A stretch of 64,000 nucleotides of DNA from Cordia subcordata (Eukaryota > Streptophyta > Magnoliopsida > Boraginales > Cordiaceae). Below the pieces are notes generated by a model. That model was not told the origin of the DNA. It ran no database searches and was given only the letters and a program-made list of their open reading frames with translations. The DNA lies in NCBI GenBank assembly GCA_028554755.1, contig JAPTOF010000002.1, positions 15,997,001-16,061,000 of the forward strand, in the 5' to 3' direction. Positions within the stretch are counted from its first letter, which is position 1; each line of letters starts with the position of its first letter. Positions 11,531 through 22,284 of the stretch are shown here, piece after piece. A program made the translations under genes and the position numbers.

Positions 11531-12221
11531 AGGGTCTACTCGACAAATTTAGTTGTTAGGATAGCTGATAGTTGTTATATTTTAACTGTTAGCTAATAAC
11601 TGCTTAACTAGCTGATTGAATAAAGTGTGTTCAGTAAAATTAGCTGTTAGATTAACTGACGAATGTAAAATGACGTAAAAAGATATTGTTGTCATGTTAT
11701 TATTATTGTTGTTGTTATGATAATTATAAATATTATTACTATTATAGGAATAAGATAATATATTTTATAATTAGATATTTAATTTTTAATATTACAATAT
11801 AACTAATTTTTTGATAAAATATTTGTTCAATATTATAAAAATTAATTTTAATAGATTTAAGATCATGTTGTAAAAAAACAAATACTGACAAAACTTATTC
11901 TTTTAGTAATGTTGATTACATAGAATTTGAAATTTATTTTTATATTATTTCTTATTTATATTTGTGAAAAAAAGGTAAAAATATAGGAAGAGATTGAGAA
12001 AGAATAGAAAAACTAAAAAAATACAAAAGGGTAGAATTGCCCAAAAAAAACATAAAAAGCTAAAATTTTTAACTTTTGATAAACGCTAGTTGAAACATTA
12101 AAAACTACTTGCAAAACAACTTGAAACATTAGTTTACCGAACAACAATAATTTAGAAAAATAATAATTTTGGCCAGTCAAAATACTAAAATCCATTTAAA
12201 AAGTCATTGGCAAACATGCAC
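11531..12221 (-). mobile_element. hAT-like non-autonomous element, copy 1
   Basis: About 690 bp, the reverse complement of the element at 61564-62294 over its whole length. Shared landmarks include CAAATTTAGTTGTT at the left end, TGATAATTATAA-type runs in the middle and TTGGCAAACATGCAC at the right end. There is no coding sequence. The terminal motif TGTTCGGCAA in the sister copy is degraded here (CTACTCGACAAAT and CATTGGCAAAC). The hAT label is inferred from the end motif; the 8 bp target duplication is not clear. Confidence 0.7.
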
Positions 12222-13604
12222 TAAATATCATCTAATTATTTCTTAAAGACAAATGGATAGAATTTGTCATTATTTAATGGAATTTTTTTTTCTTTTGTCT
12301 CTTGAAAATAATAAATAAGTTGGTAGTACGTCTTCACAAAATACACATATTCTTAACAAACTAAATATAAGCAAGGTGTTATATTTAGCTTACATGATTT
12401 TATTCATATTATTAATCTCTAACTTAGAATTGATTTCCTACTTAAATGAGGGCTACATAGCCAACAACCATACTGGAAGTGCTTTCTTTATTAAATCTCC
12501 TAATCTTTTGTTAGCTATTCAAATTCTAGATCAGTAGAAATGTACGACAAGTGGTTTAATCCTTTTCTTTCCACCTAGTAGTTAGTAGTTTCGTCGTTGA
12601 TCTCTCCTTTTCCAGGCGAGCTGTGACTCGTATGTCCAGACAACGACTATTGATTCCTAGCGAACCCATAGATTCTTTTGCCATTCAACTAGATTGATTA
12701 ATCTATAATCTAGTCTCACTTTACTACATTAATTAGTTAATTATAGTGATATTATTCACTTATTTTATCACATTATTTGAAATTTTGTTAGTATATAAAT
12801 AATTTGCCACAAATTTCATGTAAAATTACTCATCAAATTAAATACCAGAAAACCCAAATCTTTGACTGATACCTTCTTGTTAAACAAGTATGAAAAGAAC
12901 CGAATATTCATATTGAACCGTCTCTAAATTTTGGGAGAGGATTTTCTTTTCTTTTTTTTTTTTTTTCCTTATAATACGATTTGAGTTTAAAATATTCAAG
13001 AATTAAAAATTTGAGAGGATTCTAGAGACTATCAAATCTCCGAACTGGCTGAACCATGTACCACATCGTTGAAGTTTATTAAGCTAACGGTGAGAAGAGT
13101 GGAAAGCGTCATCATGTGAAAATTATGCCATCACTCTAGATACATGCACCAAATATAATTGAAACTGTGACGTCTGAAAGAAATTAAATAGAAACGGGCC
13201 TTGGGCCCAGTCAGAACGTGGGCCTCTTTGAGTTCCAGCATTACACTTCAAGTCCGATTAGATCAAGTGATTTTCAAGCCCAAGCCGACATTTTGATTAC
13301 TCAAACGGGTAGAATATTGTTGTTTTTGTGTCAAATACGAAATGAAATTTTTGGATACTTTTTTTTTCAATTGTTATAAGATGAAAGCAACCTTTCGACA
13401 CAGCTGTACTGATGGTGAAAAGTTGAATGACCTTATTTGCTCACACCTTTGGAAAATTTGGAGGCTCTGATTTGACTAGACATTGGAATGGCCAATTGTC
13501 CCCATGTGTGTACATTATTTTTATTATTCTGTTGTACGTCTTTTTTTTTTTTTTTTTTTTTCCTTTTGATCTCTTCTTTTACTTTTGTGGGACTCTCTTT
13601 CTTT
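12222..13604. other. Intergenic, no gene
   Basis: AT-rich, with a T-rich run near 12950-12970 and another near 13540-13562. The stretch 13190-13290 is locally GC-richer and holds several GGGCC/GGCCC strings (TTGGGCCCAG, GTGGGCCTC). No reading frame of note. Confidence 0.5.
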
Positions 13605-14000
13605 ATGCCCTTCGTGTAACACGAGTGATTTTAGAATACTTGATAATTCTAGAGCACAATCTCTATTGATATTTACTAATCTTACATTCGAGCGGCATAT
13701 GGGGAATTAAATATAATATTTTGTACATATAATATTATGCCCTTCGTGTAACACGAGTGATTTTAGAATACTTGATAATTCTAGAGCACAATCTCTATTG
13801 ATATTTACTAATCTTACATCCGAGCGGCATATGGGGAATTAAATATAATATTTTGTACATATAATATTATGCCCTTCGTGTAACACGAGTGATTTTAGAA
13901 TACTTGATAATTCTAGAGCACAATCTCTATTGATATTTACTAATCTTACATCCGAGCGGCATATGGGGAATTAAATATAATATTTTGTACATATAATACA
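13605..14000. repeat. 132 bp tandem triplication
   Basis: Units start at 13605, 13737 and 13869, exactly 132 bp apart, and are nearly identical; one visible difference is ATTCG in unit 1 against ATCCG in units 2 and 3. Each unit contains the palindrome TCGTGTAACACGA and ends in an AT-rich tail. The near identity points to recent amplification by replication slippage or unequal exchange. Confidence 0.93.
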
Positions 14001-14639
14001 TAAAATAATTAATATAAGTTTTATTAGATTAATAATATAAATAATATGACATAATAATTGTGGGAGGAAGGAATTCAGCAGTTAATAAAAAATTAAAACA
14101 TTAATAATATAACACTAAACAAATCTCGGCCATTGAATATACCAACATTGGAAGGTTAGATATCTAGCAGTGTCGAAAAACGTGTGATTACTTATCTACT
14201 AATGAATAATTGAGGATTGACTAATAAAGAAAAATCTAATAATATTAGCAAATAAATCCCAACCATTGAATCCAACCACAATGGATGGCCAAATACGAGG
14301 CAATGTGGATAAACATGAAAGCAGGATTCAAGGATGGAAGAATTGAACATAAGGGCTCTTTAGTTCACAGAATGTTATAAGATTTTTGGGAAAGTAAATT
14401 TTAAAATGTGATATTTTTATATTTGGTCTACAGAATAAAAAAAGATTCTCAAACCTATTATATTCTTGGGATATAATATTCCCATGATTTGTCTAATTTT
14501 CCTTCCCACCTAAGAGGGTGGGAATCCAACTTTTCCAAAATTGTGGGAATATGTGAAGTAAATCAAAAAGACAAAAAAGCCTATTCTCTCTACAAGATCT
14601 TATTCTTATTCTTTTGCAACAAAATACATTATTTTCTAT
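14001..14639. other. Intergenic, possible MITE left part, no gene
   Basis: No coding sequence. From about 14351 the sequence GGGCTCTTTAGTTCACAGAATG resembles in inverted form the end at 17130-17175 (ATTCCCGAACCAAACCCCTC). The Helitron-like pair may therefore have landed inside an older MITE. The match is weak. Confidence 0.4.
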
Positions 14640-14643
14640 TTAT

Positions 14644-14644
<1 letters not shown>

Positions 14645-14679
<35 letters not shown>

Positions 14680-14692
14680 TACACACACACAT
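14645..14692. repeat. Compound (TA)n(CA)n microsatellite
   Basis: A TA run directly followed by CA repeats, with one TA interruption. Low-complexity sequence with no gene. Confidence 0.9.
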
Positions 14693-14719
14693 TTATGTAT
14701 ATGCATCTATACTATATTA

Positions 14720-15699
14720 CTAGTGTAACACCAATGCCACACATAGGTTACGAAATATATGATTGATTTTTCTAAAAAATAGAGTTTTTTTTATATTAAT
14801 CTAAATATTGCTATCAAATTATATTTTAAGAATTAAATAAATATGGATTCGTATAGAACATAGAATTTATGTTTCTCTTTTAATATTAATCGTCCTAATT
14901 TAATAATAGTTTTACCTCTATAAATGAGTTAAACGTAAATAAATGTAGATTGTCTTTTCTTTTTTCAAACAAAAACCTTCATTTTCCTTTTTTTACTTTC
15001 TGAATTTAAGTATCCTATTTAATTACTGTAGATATTTCATGAAAAATTATTGTTATTAATGGATAAGAACACTAATAGTTTTACAGATAAAAAACACATG
15101 AAAAATACAAATAAATTCTGAAAGAGAAAAAATAAACAAAATATTAAGATGAGATGAGTACTTGGATATCAAGCTATCTATGAATCAAGAAATACCTACT
15201 ACCAATTTTGCAATAAAAAGATCGTTTTGGAAGAAAAGATAGATACGTTATTGAAGTGTCAAAAGAAGATAGTTAACCGAAAGGACACAATAAAATTAAA
15301 AAACTGAAAGATTTACAGTGTGTAATGGTGTATGTGGGTGAAAGTTTTACTAAAAAAACATAATATAGAATATAGGATTTGAATATAAAAAATATATGAA
15401 TAAAAAGACAATTTGTTGATATTAAGCAAAATTCAAATTACCATAAATAGCATCATACAATAATGATATATTAAGTAAATTGTAATAATTTTTTATTATA
15501 GTAATAGAAAATAATTAAAATATGTAACGATTTGATAACAACTAAATTGGAGAGTTACATAGATATCTGCAATCAATCTAGATTGCATGTCATAATTCTC
15601 GGATATAATATGTAAATATTAAAATAAATTAGTAAATCAATGTAAATCTTACTAAAATAAAGCAAAATCATTGACTCATCGAATATAGCGGTTGCTATC
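14720..15699 (-). mobile_element. Helitron-like element, left (inverted) copy
   Basis: About 980 bp, the reverse complement of 15787-16772 with many small differences. On the minus strand its 3' end reads GGTGTTACACTAG followed by T (14720-14719), the CTAG-T terminus of Helitrons. The hairpin upstream is degraded (TGTGTGGCATT). Its 5' end is near 15699 (GATAGCAACCGC). There is no coding sequence, so it is non-autonomous. Mutator-like long terminal repeats were considered, but no 9 bp target duplication flanks the pair. Confidence 0.65.
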
Positions 15700-15786
15700 A
15701 TTGTAATGAAAGAGAGCCACGTGGCAAAAAAATTTTAAGAATACTATTTGTGCAACACTTGTCATTATTATATTGCAAAAAATTCT

Positions 15787-16772
15787 TCTATATAGCAACC
15801 GTTATATTCGGTGAGTAAATGATTTTGCTTTATTTTAGTGAGTTTTACATTGATTTACTAATTTATTTTAATATTTATATATTACATCAAAGAATTATAA
15901 CATGCAATCTGAATCAATTACAGATATCTATGGTAACTCTCCAATTTGGTTGTTATTAAATTGTTACCTATTTTAATTGTCTTCTATTACTATAATAAAA
16001 AATTATTGCAATTTACTTAATATATCATTATCGTATAATGCTATTTATCGTAATTTGAGTTTTGGTTAATATTGACAAATTGCTTTTTTATTCATATGTT
16101 TTTTATATTCAGATCCTATATTCTATATTATACTTTTTTTTTAGTGAAACTTTCACCCATATCCACCATTACACACTGTAGATCTTTCAACTTTTAAATT
16201 TTATTTGGTCCCTTCGGTTAACTGTCTTTTTTTGAATTTTAGTATCGAATTTATCCTTTCTCCCAAAACGATCTTTTTATTGCAAAATTGGTCGCAAGTA
16301 TTCTTTGATTCCTAGATAACTTGATATCCACATACTCATCTCATCTTAATATTTTGTTTACTATTTATCTTTTAGAATTTATTTGTATTTTTTATATGTG
16401 TTTTTATTTGTAAAACTATTAGTGTTCTTATCCATTAATAAAAATACTTTTTCTTATGAAATATCTACAGTAATTAAATAGGATACTTAAATTCAGAAAG
16501 TAAAAAAAGGAAAACGAAGGTTTTCGTTTGGAAAAAGAAAAGACGATCTACATTTATTTAAGTTTAACTCATTTGTAAAGGTAAAACTATTATTAAATTA
16601 GACAGTTAGTATTAAAAGAGACATAAATTCTATTTTCTATATGAGTTCATGTTTATTTAATTCTTAAAATATAATTTGATTGCAATGTTTAGATTATTAT
16701 AAAAAAATTCTATTTTTTAGAAAAACCAATCATATATTTCAAAACACGTGCATGGCACGGGTGTTACACTAG
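15787..16772 (+). mobile_element. Helitron-like element, right copy
   Basis: Starts TCTATATAGCAACCG (15787) and ends ...GGTGTTACACTAG|T (16772|16773). Nine bases before the CTAG is a perfect 5 bp hairpin, CGTGC-ATG-GCACG (16747-16759). A 5' TC, a 3' CTRR and a subterminal hairpin are the accepted Helitron end signatures. The base before the 5' TC is T rather than the A expected from AT-target insertion, which is a weak point. No helicase or Rep coding sequence. Confidence 0.68.
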
Positions 16773-17269
16773 TATATATATAGAGCAAGTTCTCTCTTGT
16801 CGAGTATTTAACAAGGGACACCAGTAAGGAGAAATATGATAGCCATGAAATTTTTCTTTTTCCTCTTATCAAAATCAAATTCCAGTCGCCGGTCATGATA
16901 ATATTTTTTTCGATTCTATATAATAGAAGAAAAATTTTAATTACTATAAATTAAAAACATATATTTGAAGTTATTGTCTTTTAAATTAGGGATATTTCTA
17001 AAAAATAGCTCAAAATTTCCAAGAATTTTAAGTTTCAACCAAGTATAACAAGCTAACATTCCAGAGAATACTCTAACATTTTTCCAGAAACATTTTTTAC
17101 ATATCAAACAATTTTTATATCACTCCGGGAATCACATTCTAAGGAATGCTTTTTTATTCCCGAACCAAACCCCTCAATAAAGTGACAGTTGTTATAGTAT
17201 TGTCAGAATTAGATAATATTTGTTACAAGTTGTATTATATATAGAGTTTCAAAATTGCTAATACACTTA
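16773..17269. other. Intergenic, no gene
   Basis: AT-rich. It contains a possible MITE right end (17130-17175, see 14001-14639). No coding sequence. Confidence 0.45.
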
Positions 17270-17520
17270 ATACTCTTTATCTTGCAACTAAAGATTGGAT
17301 ATATGTATAGTACATCCAAACTACAAGCGAAACGACTTAAGCTAATACTGAGGTGAATTTAACATAGCATATAATAATACTTGGTAATATATAATTGATA
17401 CTCATTATCTTACAACTAACTATTGTGTATATGTATAGTACATCGAAATTACAACAAGCTAAGTAACATAACGACTTAAGCTAATACTAAGGTGAATTTA
17501 ACATAATATATATAAAATAT
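17270..17520. repeat. Imperfect ~128 bp tandem duplication downstream of ERF gene 1
   Basis: Copies start at 17270 and 17398. Both contain ATATGTATAGTACATC, CGACTTAAGCTAATACT and GGTGAATTTAACATA, with small indels between them. The duplication lies 235 bp beyond the stop codon of ERF gene 1, in its 3' flank. Confidence 0.8.
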
Positions 17521-17754
17521 ACATAAATCAATCCTTATTGGAAAAGTCATTGGTCAACCATAACAAAACCAATCAAATCGGTAAAAGATTTATACCATGT
17601 GATATAAAAGATTATGGTATAAACTCTACCCATACATACGTAGTCTTTTTTCATGTTTAATGCTAGCCATTATTGACGAAATGAATAATCTTCTTCAAAG
17701 CACAGACGTATAACACTAAGTGTGTAAATTAGAATGTCTAGGCCAACAATAATG

Positions 17755-18315
17755 TTAGTCCCAAATGGAATTATGCTGCAATTCATCCCACTCAAATTCA
17801 ATGTCCTCGTCGTAAGCAACCACAGGCTCCCCTAACAATGCCCCTGCCAATTCCATCCACATCTTGGGAGAGTCCAGTGGTGACTCATTTATGGCTTGGA
17901 TTTGGCTCGGGGAGAGCCCGACCCTAACGGGGACCGGGCCGGACCACGTGGTTCGTCTAGTTGGTGGATTTGGGGACGTGACAGTACCGACATCCTCAGT
18001 TGGCCCCTGGAGAGAACTCTTAAGCTGCATTGCTGCCTGCTGTGCAGCTGCTTGCACATCTCGAGAACTAGAGCTCAAGGGCTTAGGGAAGCTGTTAGCC
18101 ATGTGAGGAAAATTCAGCCGTGCGTTTGGACCTTTCAGGTGCAATGCAGCTACGTCATAAGCAGCTGCCGCCATTTCAGGCTCCTCATAACTCCCGAGCC
18201 ATATTCGTGTCTTTTTACCTGGCTCGCGAATTTCTGACACCCATTTTCCCCATTTTCGCCTCCGGATCCCTATATACATTTGCGTGGCACCTTCGCCACA
18301 GCCTGGTGCTTCCAT
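17755..18315 (-). CDS. AP2/ERF transcription factor, DREB subfamily (ERF gene 1)
   Basis: Intronless frame of 186 residues from ATG at 18315-18313 to TAA at 17757-17755. An upstream TTG in frame is not a likely start. One AP2 domain (residues 14-70) includes [19 protein letters not shown], the [10 protein letters not shown] helix and ARLNFP. Val26 and Glu31 are the DREB-type position 14/19 residues, so a nuclear DRE/GCC-box binding protein is expected. A C-terminal block [20 protein letters not shown] (134-153) and an acidic, tryptophan-containing tail ending SIWD recur in ERF gene 2. I place it near Arabidopsis ERF020-ERF022 from memory of the motif, not from a search. Odd: the conserved arginine of YRGVR is Ile15 (codon ATA, 18273-18271) and the following valine is Ile17. 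That arginine contacts DNA in the AtERF1 structure, so binding may be altered. Confidence 0.92.
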   Translation of the reverse strand: MEAPGCGEGATQMYIGIRRRKWGKWVSEIREPGKKTRIWLGSYEEPEMAAAAYDVAALHLKGPNARLNFPHMANSFPKPLSSSSRDVQAAAQQAAMQLKSSLQGPTEDVGTVTSPNPPTRRTTWSGPVPVRVGLSPSQIQAINESPLDSPKMWMELAGALLGEPVVAYDEDIEFEWDELQHNSIWD

Positions 18316-18430
18316 AGACACCAAAATCTACAATCAGACCGTAAATATTGGAGCTGGCTACTGCAATATTCTTGTTTTCTAGGAGTAAGAGTTTGCAACT
18401 TCTGGACATGGATAAGAGCATTAGACAAGC

Positions 18431-18438
18431 TTATATAA
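18431..18438 (-). promoter_or_regulatory. Candidate TATA box of ERF gene 1
   Basis: TTATATAA lies about 115 bp upstream of the ATG, inside the self-complementary string GCTTATATAAGC. With a usual 30 bp offset, transcription would start near 18400 and the leader would be about 85 nt. Position and sequence fit; there is no experimental support. Confidence 0.55.
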
Positions 18439-18659
18439 GCCAAAAAAAAAAAAAAAGACCGATGAGTAGTGTCGATAGTGACTTGAAAAGTATGGGGGCA
18501 CTGTGTGTTATTAATTTTACGATGAAGCAAGCTTCGACGCAGCCGCATGGAAGTGGGTTAAAGTTGTCATATGACGGTGTTTATGATTTGCTAACCTTCT
18601 TTGAAAAATTCGGGGCTGCTGAACTGACCAGCAATATGAAGCCACTTGTACTCTTGTGT

Positions 18660-18660
18660 C

Positions 18661-18704
<44 letters not shown>
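18660..18704. repeat. (TTA)n microsatellite
   Basis: About 15 uninterrupted TTA units, some 350 bp upstream of the ERF gene 1 start codon. Likely length-polymorphic. Confidence 0.95.
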
Positions 18705-18708
<4 letters not shown>

Positions 18709-19389
18709 TCCTGAATATGAGGTGATTCTTTAGTTTGATAGTATGTTACATGTATGTTATGTATTTTATTGATTACTACACGATGCACGAATGACTATGA
18801 AAGCTACAAAACTATAAACAAAGCGGAATAGTTAACTCGTGCTTATATAGAGTAGCTGACAAAAAGAATTTCTAATTATTGAGTTCACATATTAGTTTAG
18901 GACGCAAGAATTGGCCTATTGGTTATGGATTATAATTTTGATCATTATTTTGACAAAAAATATCTTAAACTGCTCTAGTAATTTGAATTTTCTTTTTCTT
19001 TTTGGGTAAAATTTCCCTTTTTTTTGTTCGCTGATCTTTGAGTCAGTTGAATTTACTTACAAAAAAAAAAAAAAAAGAACACTCTTGGGTTTTCTTTTTC
19101 TTTTTTCTTTTCTTTTACCATGAGCTAAAAAATTGGATGTGGTCATGAAGCGTGGACGAAACAATTCTGTGAAAGTTGACATTTGTCCCAAACGCTAGGA
19201 TTTTGGTGTCAATTTCAAGAATCTTCCCTATATCTTCATCCTGATAATATAATTAAGTAGGTGAAAGATCGATGGATGGATTCATACGTTTGTTATATCA
19301 TGTACATGTCCGCATCACTGCTCCAAAAAGAAAATGGAAATTGGAAAATGGTCAAGGCTTCATCTCTGTCATCCACTAAGATCCTCGCA

Positions 19390-19409
19390 CCCCCCCCCCC
19401 CCGCCCCCC
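19390..19409. repeat. Poly-C tract
   Basis: Thirteen C, one G, six C on the plus strand. This is unusual in an AT-rich region and a frequent site of sequencing or assembly error. Confidence 0.95.
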
Positions 19410-20006
19410 AGCACAACAACCACCTCCGGGGCTTTGTTCATTGTCACTTTAACGTACACTCCGAACTCGTTTTAATTGACCTTTTTAGAAGTATTTTTCT
19501 AAAAAAAAATTTTTAACAAATTATTTTTTAGAAAGTTAAAATTTTTCATTTTTAATTTTTTAAACAATTGAAATAAAAATGTTTTTAAAATTTTAGATTT
19601 TTTCTTTTAAAAATTCAATTAAAAAATTTATTATAAGAAAATAATATTTCATTGAAAAAAACACCCATCCACAGAGACCCTCAGGCTAGTCCTCTCGGTC
19701 GACAAGTGAAAAGGAATTCAACTACAATAGTAGTCTGAAAGCGTGGATATCGTCTTTGAAAATTGAGTGTTTCTTTCCTTTTTTTTTTTTTTTAAGTTTT
19801 TTTGGTGCACTTGATTCTATTTTGTCGACCGTACAACGACAATAAGGTCCATTCTACTACATTGTACGTCAATTAGAAAGACGATATTGTCTTGCCACGG
19901 CGGTGATATATGTACACTATTATATTAAAACCAATTTAATTAATGTTTTTTTTTCTCTTTCTTTGTAATGAATAGCTTCCCCTTAGGTATATCATATATT
20001 TATATT

Positions 20007-20148
20007 AAAACAATTTTAATCAATGTTCAACTCAAGGAGGATTCTAAAAGAGCACGAGGATAAGTTTGGATCCCGTGATGCTAAGGTCATGCCGATTCGA
20101 TATATCCAACATTATGTCCGAATTTTGATGCGCTTGTACTACCTCATC
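20007..20148 (+). repeat. Duplicated segment, copy 1
   Basis: About 142 bp that recurs at 20921-21063. Shared strings include GGAGGATTCT, TCCCGTGATGCTAAG, ATATATCCAACAT, TATGTCCGAATTTTGA and TTGTACTACCTCATC. A 90-codon plus-strand frame crosses copy 1 (FNSRRILKEHEDKFGSRDAK...). In copy 2 the same reading contains a stop, so I do not call a gene. Confidence 0.85.
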
Positions 20149-20424
20149 AGCACGTATACCATGTACCTGAACTACATACACTTTACTATCTACATACACT
20201 CGCACATGCGTGTCTTACATACACTCCACACAAAAGAAAAAATCAAGCAGAACTACAATTCATTTAAGAAATGGACAAAAAGCTGGAAGGAATAAACCAA
20301 AGTTGACAAAGAAAGAGAAAATTGAAGAAAAGTTTGAAAAAAATTTTTAGTTTATTTTTATTTTCTTTTACATTTTATTTTTAAATTTCAAAAAATTAAA
20401 AAATTATTTTTAAATAAATAAATA

Positions 20425-20790
20425 AATATATATATATATATATATATCATACATTCATATTTTTTTATGGTATACATTCACAATTTTTATATTCTTATGT
20501 TCACAATTTTCATATTTTCTAATTATGTACAAATATATGTTCACAATTTTTATACTATATGTTCACAATTTTTATATTACACGTTCACAATTTTCATATA
20601 TTCACATTTTAGATTTTTAGATGTTCACATTTTTATACTATAGATTTATAATTGATTAATGACATGTTCACATCTTGTTACAGACACACTCACACTTGTA
20701 AATTACAAATTCACTCTTTTGAACGATATATTCAAAACTTTAATTGAAATGTTCGCAACTTCAAACGAAATGTTCACAAGCTTAAATATT
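20425..20790 (+). repeat. TTCACAATTTTTATA-type interspersed short repeats
   Basis: A TA run (20428-20446) is followed by at least ten imperfect copies of the core TTCACAATTTTTATA (for example near 20476, 20500, 20540, 20561 and 20584). These decay into shorter TTCACA/TTCGCAA forms up to about 20780. The whole lies between the two duplicated segments at 20007 and 20921. Such repeats resemble transposon subterminal repeats, but no terminal motif was identified. Confidence 0.7.
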
Positions 20791-20920
20791 TTTTTATATA
20801 TAAAATTAGATACAGAACTTCTAATATGTCAAATTAAAGTATAAAATTTAAGTGATTCACATGTTAAAAAAGAATAGTCTATGATTACAAAGCTACAATT
20901 ATGAAGCTTATGAAATCAGA

Positions 20921-21063
20921 AAAACCAATTTAATTAATGTTCAGCTCTAGGAGGATTCTTCAAGAGTACGATGATGAGTTTTGATCCCGTGATGCTAAGC
21001 ACATGTCGAGTCAATATATCCAACATTTATGTCCGAATTTTGACGTGTTTGTACTACCTCATC
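20921..21063 (+). repeat. Duplicated segment, copy 2
   Basis: Direct repeat of 20007-20148 in the same orientation, with about 15-20 differences and a TGA stop in the frame that is open in copy 1. The two copies bracket about 770 bp. Confidence 0.85.
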
Positions 21064-22061
21064 GCATGGGGATAATGGTGGAACTAATAATAACTTAGTT
21101 ACTTGAGATCGACCAATTTATTCAAAATTTGCTTGAACTTGTATCATTGAGAACTTAATAGGATTCAACAATTTCGAATATTATTTAGGGTTTAGGCCAA
21201 AGTTGGGACTAAGCACTATACGTGTGTTCTGAAACTAATTTTTATAATTGGGTACTATTTAAAGAACCTGTTTAGCTTAGTTGGGTTTGGAGAGCCATAC
21301 TCAAAATAAGAATGGAACAATTTCCAATGCCTATTAGGTTTGAGATAAAATTGGGGTTGGCCTTTGTTAGGAGTGAGAATCGAAATGGATATTTGGATAT
21401 AAAATAGTCAGATATCAGATTGGCCTTGATCAGATAGTTAAAAAGTACATAATTGACTAGATATCGAATATTTTCGGATTTAGATAGTCTAATTTTTGAA
21501 TATATTTAATAAGCTAAAAAAAATGCATTACTATTAAATATTTACTACATAAATAATATTACAACAACATAAATTGAGTACCATTACAAACTACAACATT
21601 ACTAAATCACATTGAATTTAAAAAGAAAAAGAAAAATTAACACATTTGACTGGATATGAAGTTCACTACAAAACCATAGTTTGCACTAATGTACTACACA
21701 AATCAATAGTATACAATAACTAATATATAGAAGTGCATTACAAATTATAGTCTACCTAATATGCCACACAAACCACAATGGATATTAAATACAAAGTCTA
21801 CCACAAGTTATAGTCCAAAACTAGTCATAAAATATTTTTGTTTCTATCAAAGACAAACAAATAAAACATCCCACTCTATAACAAAAAATTAAAATATTTG
21901 AAATAAAGTTAACAGCTCATTGATATAGGTACATTCTAACCCGCCCAAGTGTCTCCGAATCATCGACCTGAAGAAGCCATCGGCCAATTTGAGTCCTGAC
22001 AATCCTTGAAGGCCCAACCTCTCGCAGCTCGGAGCTCGGGCCCTAGGGTCTAACGAATTTC
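21064..22061. other. Intergenic, no gene
   Basis: AT-rich; the part 21520-21900 repeats variants of CATTACAAACTATAGT and CTACACAAA. 21950-22050 is GC-richer but not coding. Nothing further recognised. Confidence 0.5.
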
Positions 22062-22281
22062 AAGGGCGTTTAGATTGGCTTATTAAAAAGCTACTTAAAG
22101 TATCTTTGAATTTAAGTTGTCTTTTTATTGTTGACTTTAAGTAGTTACATGTTTGAGTAAAAGTTGTAGTTTTAAAAATAAATAGTTACGTGCTTGTTAA
22201 AAGTGGGTTAAAAAGTAAGTTATATTGTTAAAATAACTATTAAAGATATGAAAATAAGCTATAGTAATAAAGATAAAAGGG
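22062..22281 (+). mobile_element. PIF/Harbinger-like MITE, partial left half
   Basis: About 220 bp matching the left half of the element at 22285-22764 (GGGCGTTTAGATTGGCTTAT at the start). It stops at GGGTAA, exactly where the next copy begins. Its right half is missing after the second copy, so either a nested insertion followed by deletion or a duplication is possible. Confidence 0.75.
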
Positions 22282-22284
22282 TAA

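Larger units (their letters stand above)
18439..20006. other. Upstream region of ERF gene 1, simple repeats, no gene
   Basis: Contains an A-run (18442-18456), a (TTA)n microsatellite, a C-run and several poly-T or poly-A runs (about 19019, 19061, 19777). The frames at 18348-18725 and 19261-19452 are low-complexity products (polyleucine, polyproline) and are not supported as genes. Confidence 0.6.

Noticed and set aside
13605..14000. CRISPR-like array
   Set aside because: Three full-length 132 bp tandem copies with no unique spacers, in a eukaryotic genome.
14720..16772. Mutator-like element with ~1 kb terminal inverted repeats
   Set aside because: The 9 bp flanks differ (TACTATATT versus ATATATATA after T) and the ends match Helitron 3' signatures better; not fully excluded.
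14351..17175. Older MITE split by the Helitron-like pair
   Set aside because: The inverted match of its ends is short and imperfect; kept only as a note.
17864..18237. Two plus-strand frames of 80 and 113 codons opposite ERF gene 1
   Set aside because: They are antisense readings of the AP2/ERF coding sequence; the minus-strand protein has a full domain and conserved tail.
18348..18725. 125-codon plus-strand frame with polyleucine end
   Set aside because: Its second half translates the (TTA)n microsatellite and the first half crosses the ERF gene 1 promoter.
21664..21674. CACTACAAAAC as a CACTA transposon end
   Set aside because: No subterminal repeats in the expected pattern and no partner end; CACTACAA can occur by chance in AT-rich DNA.
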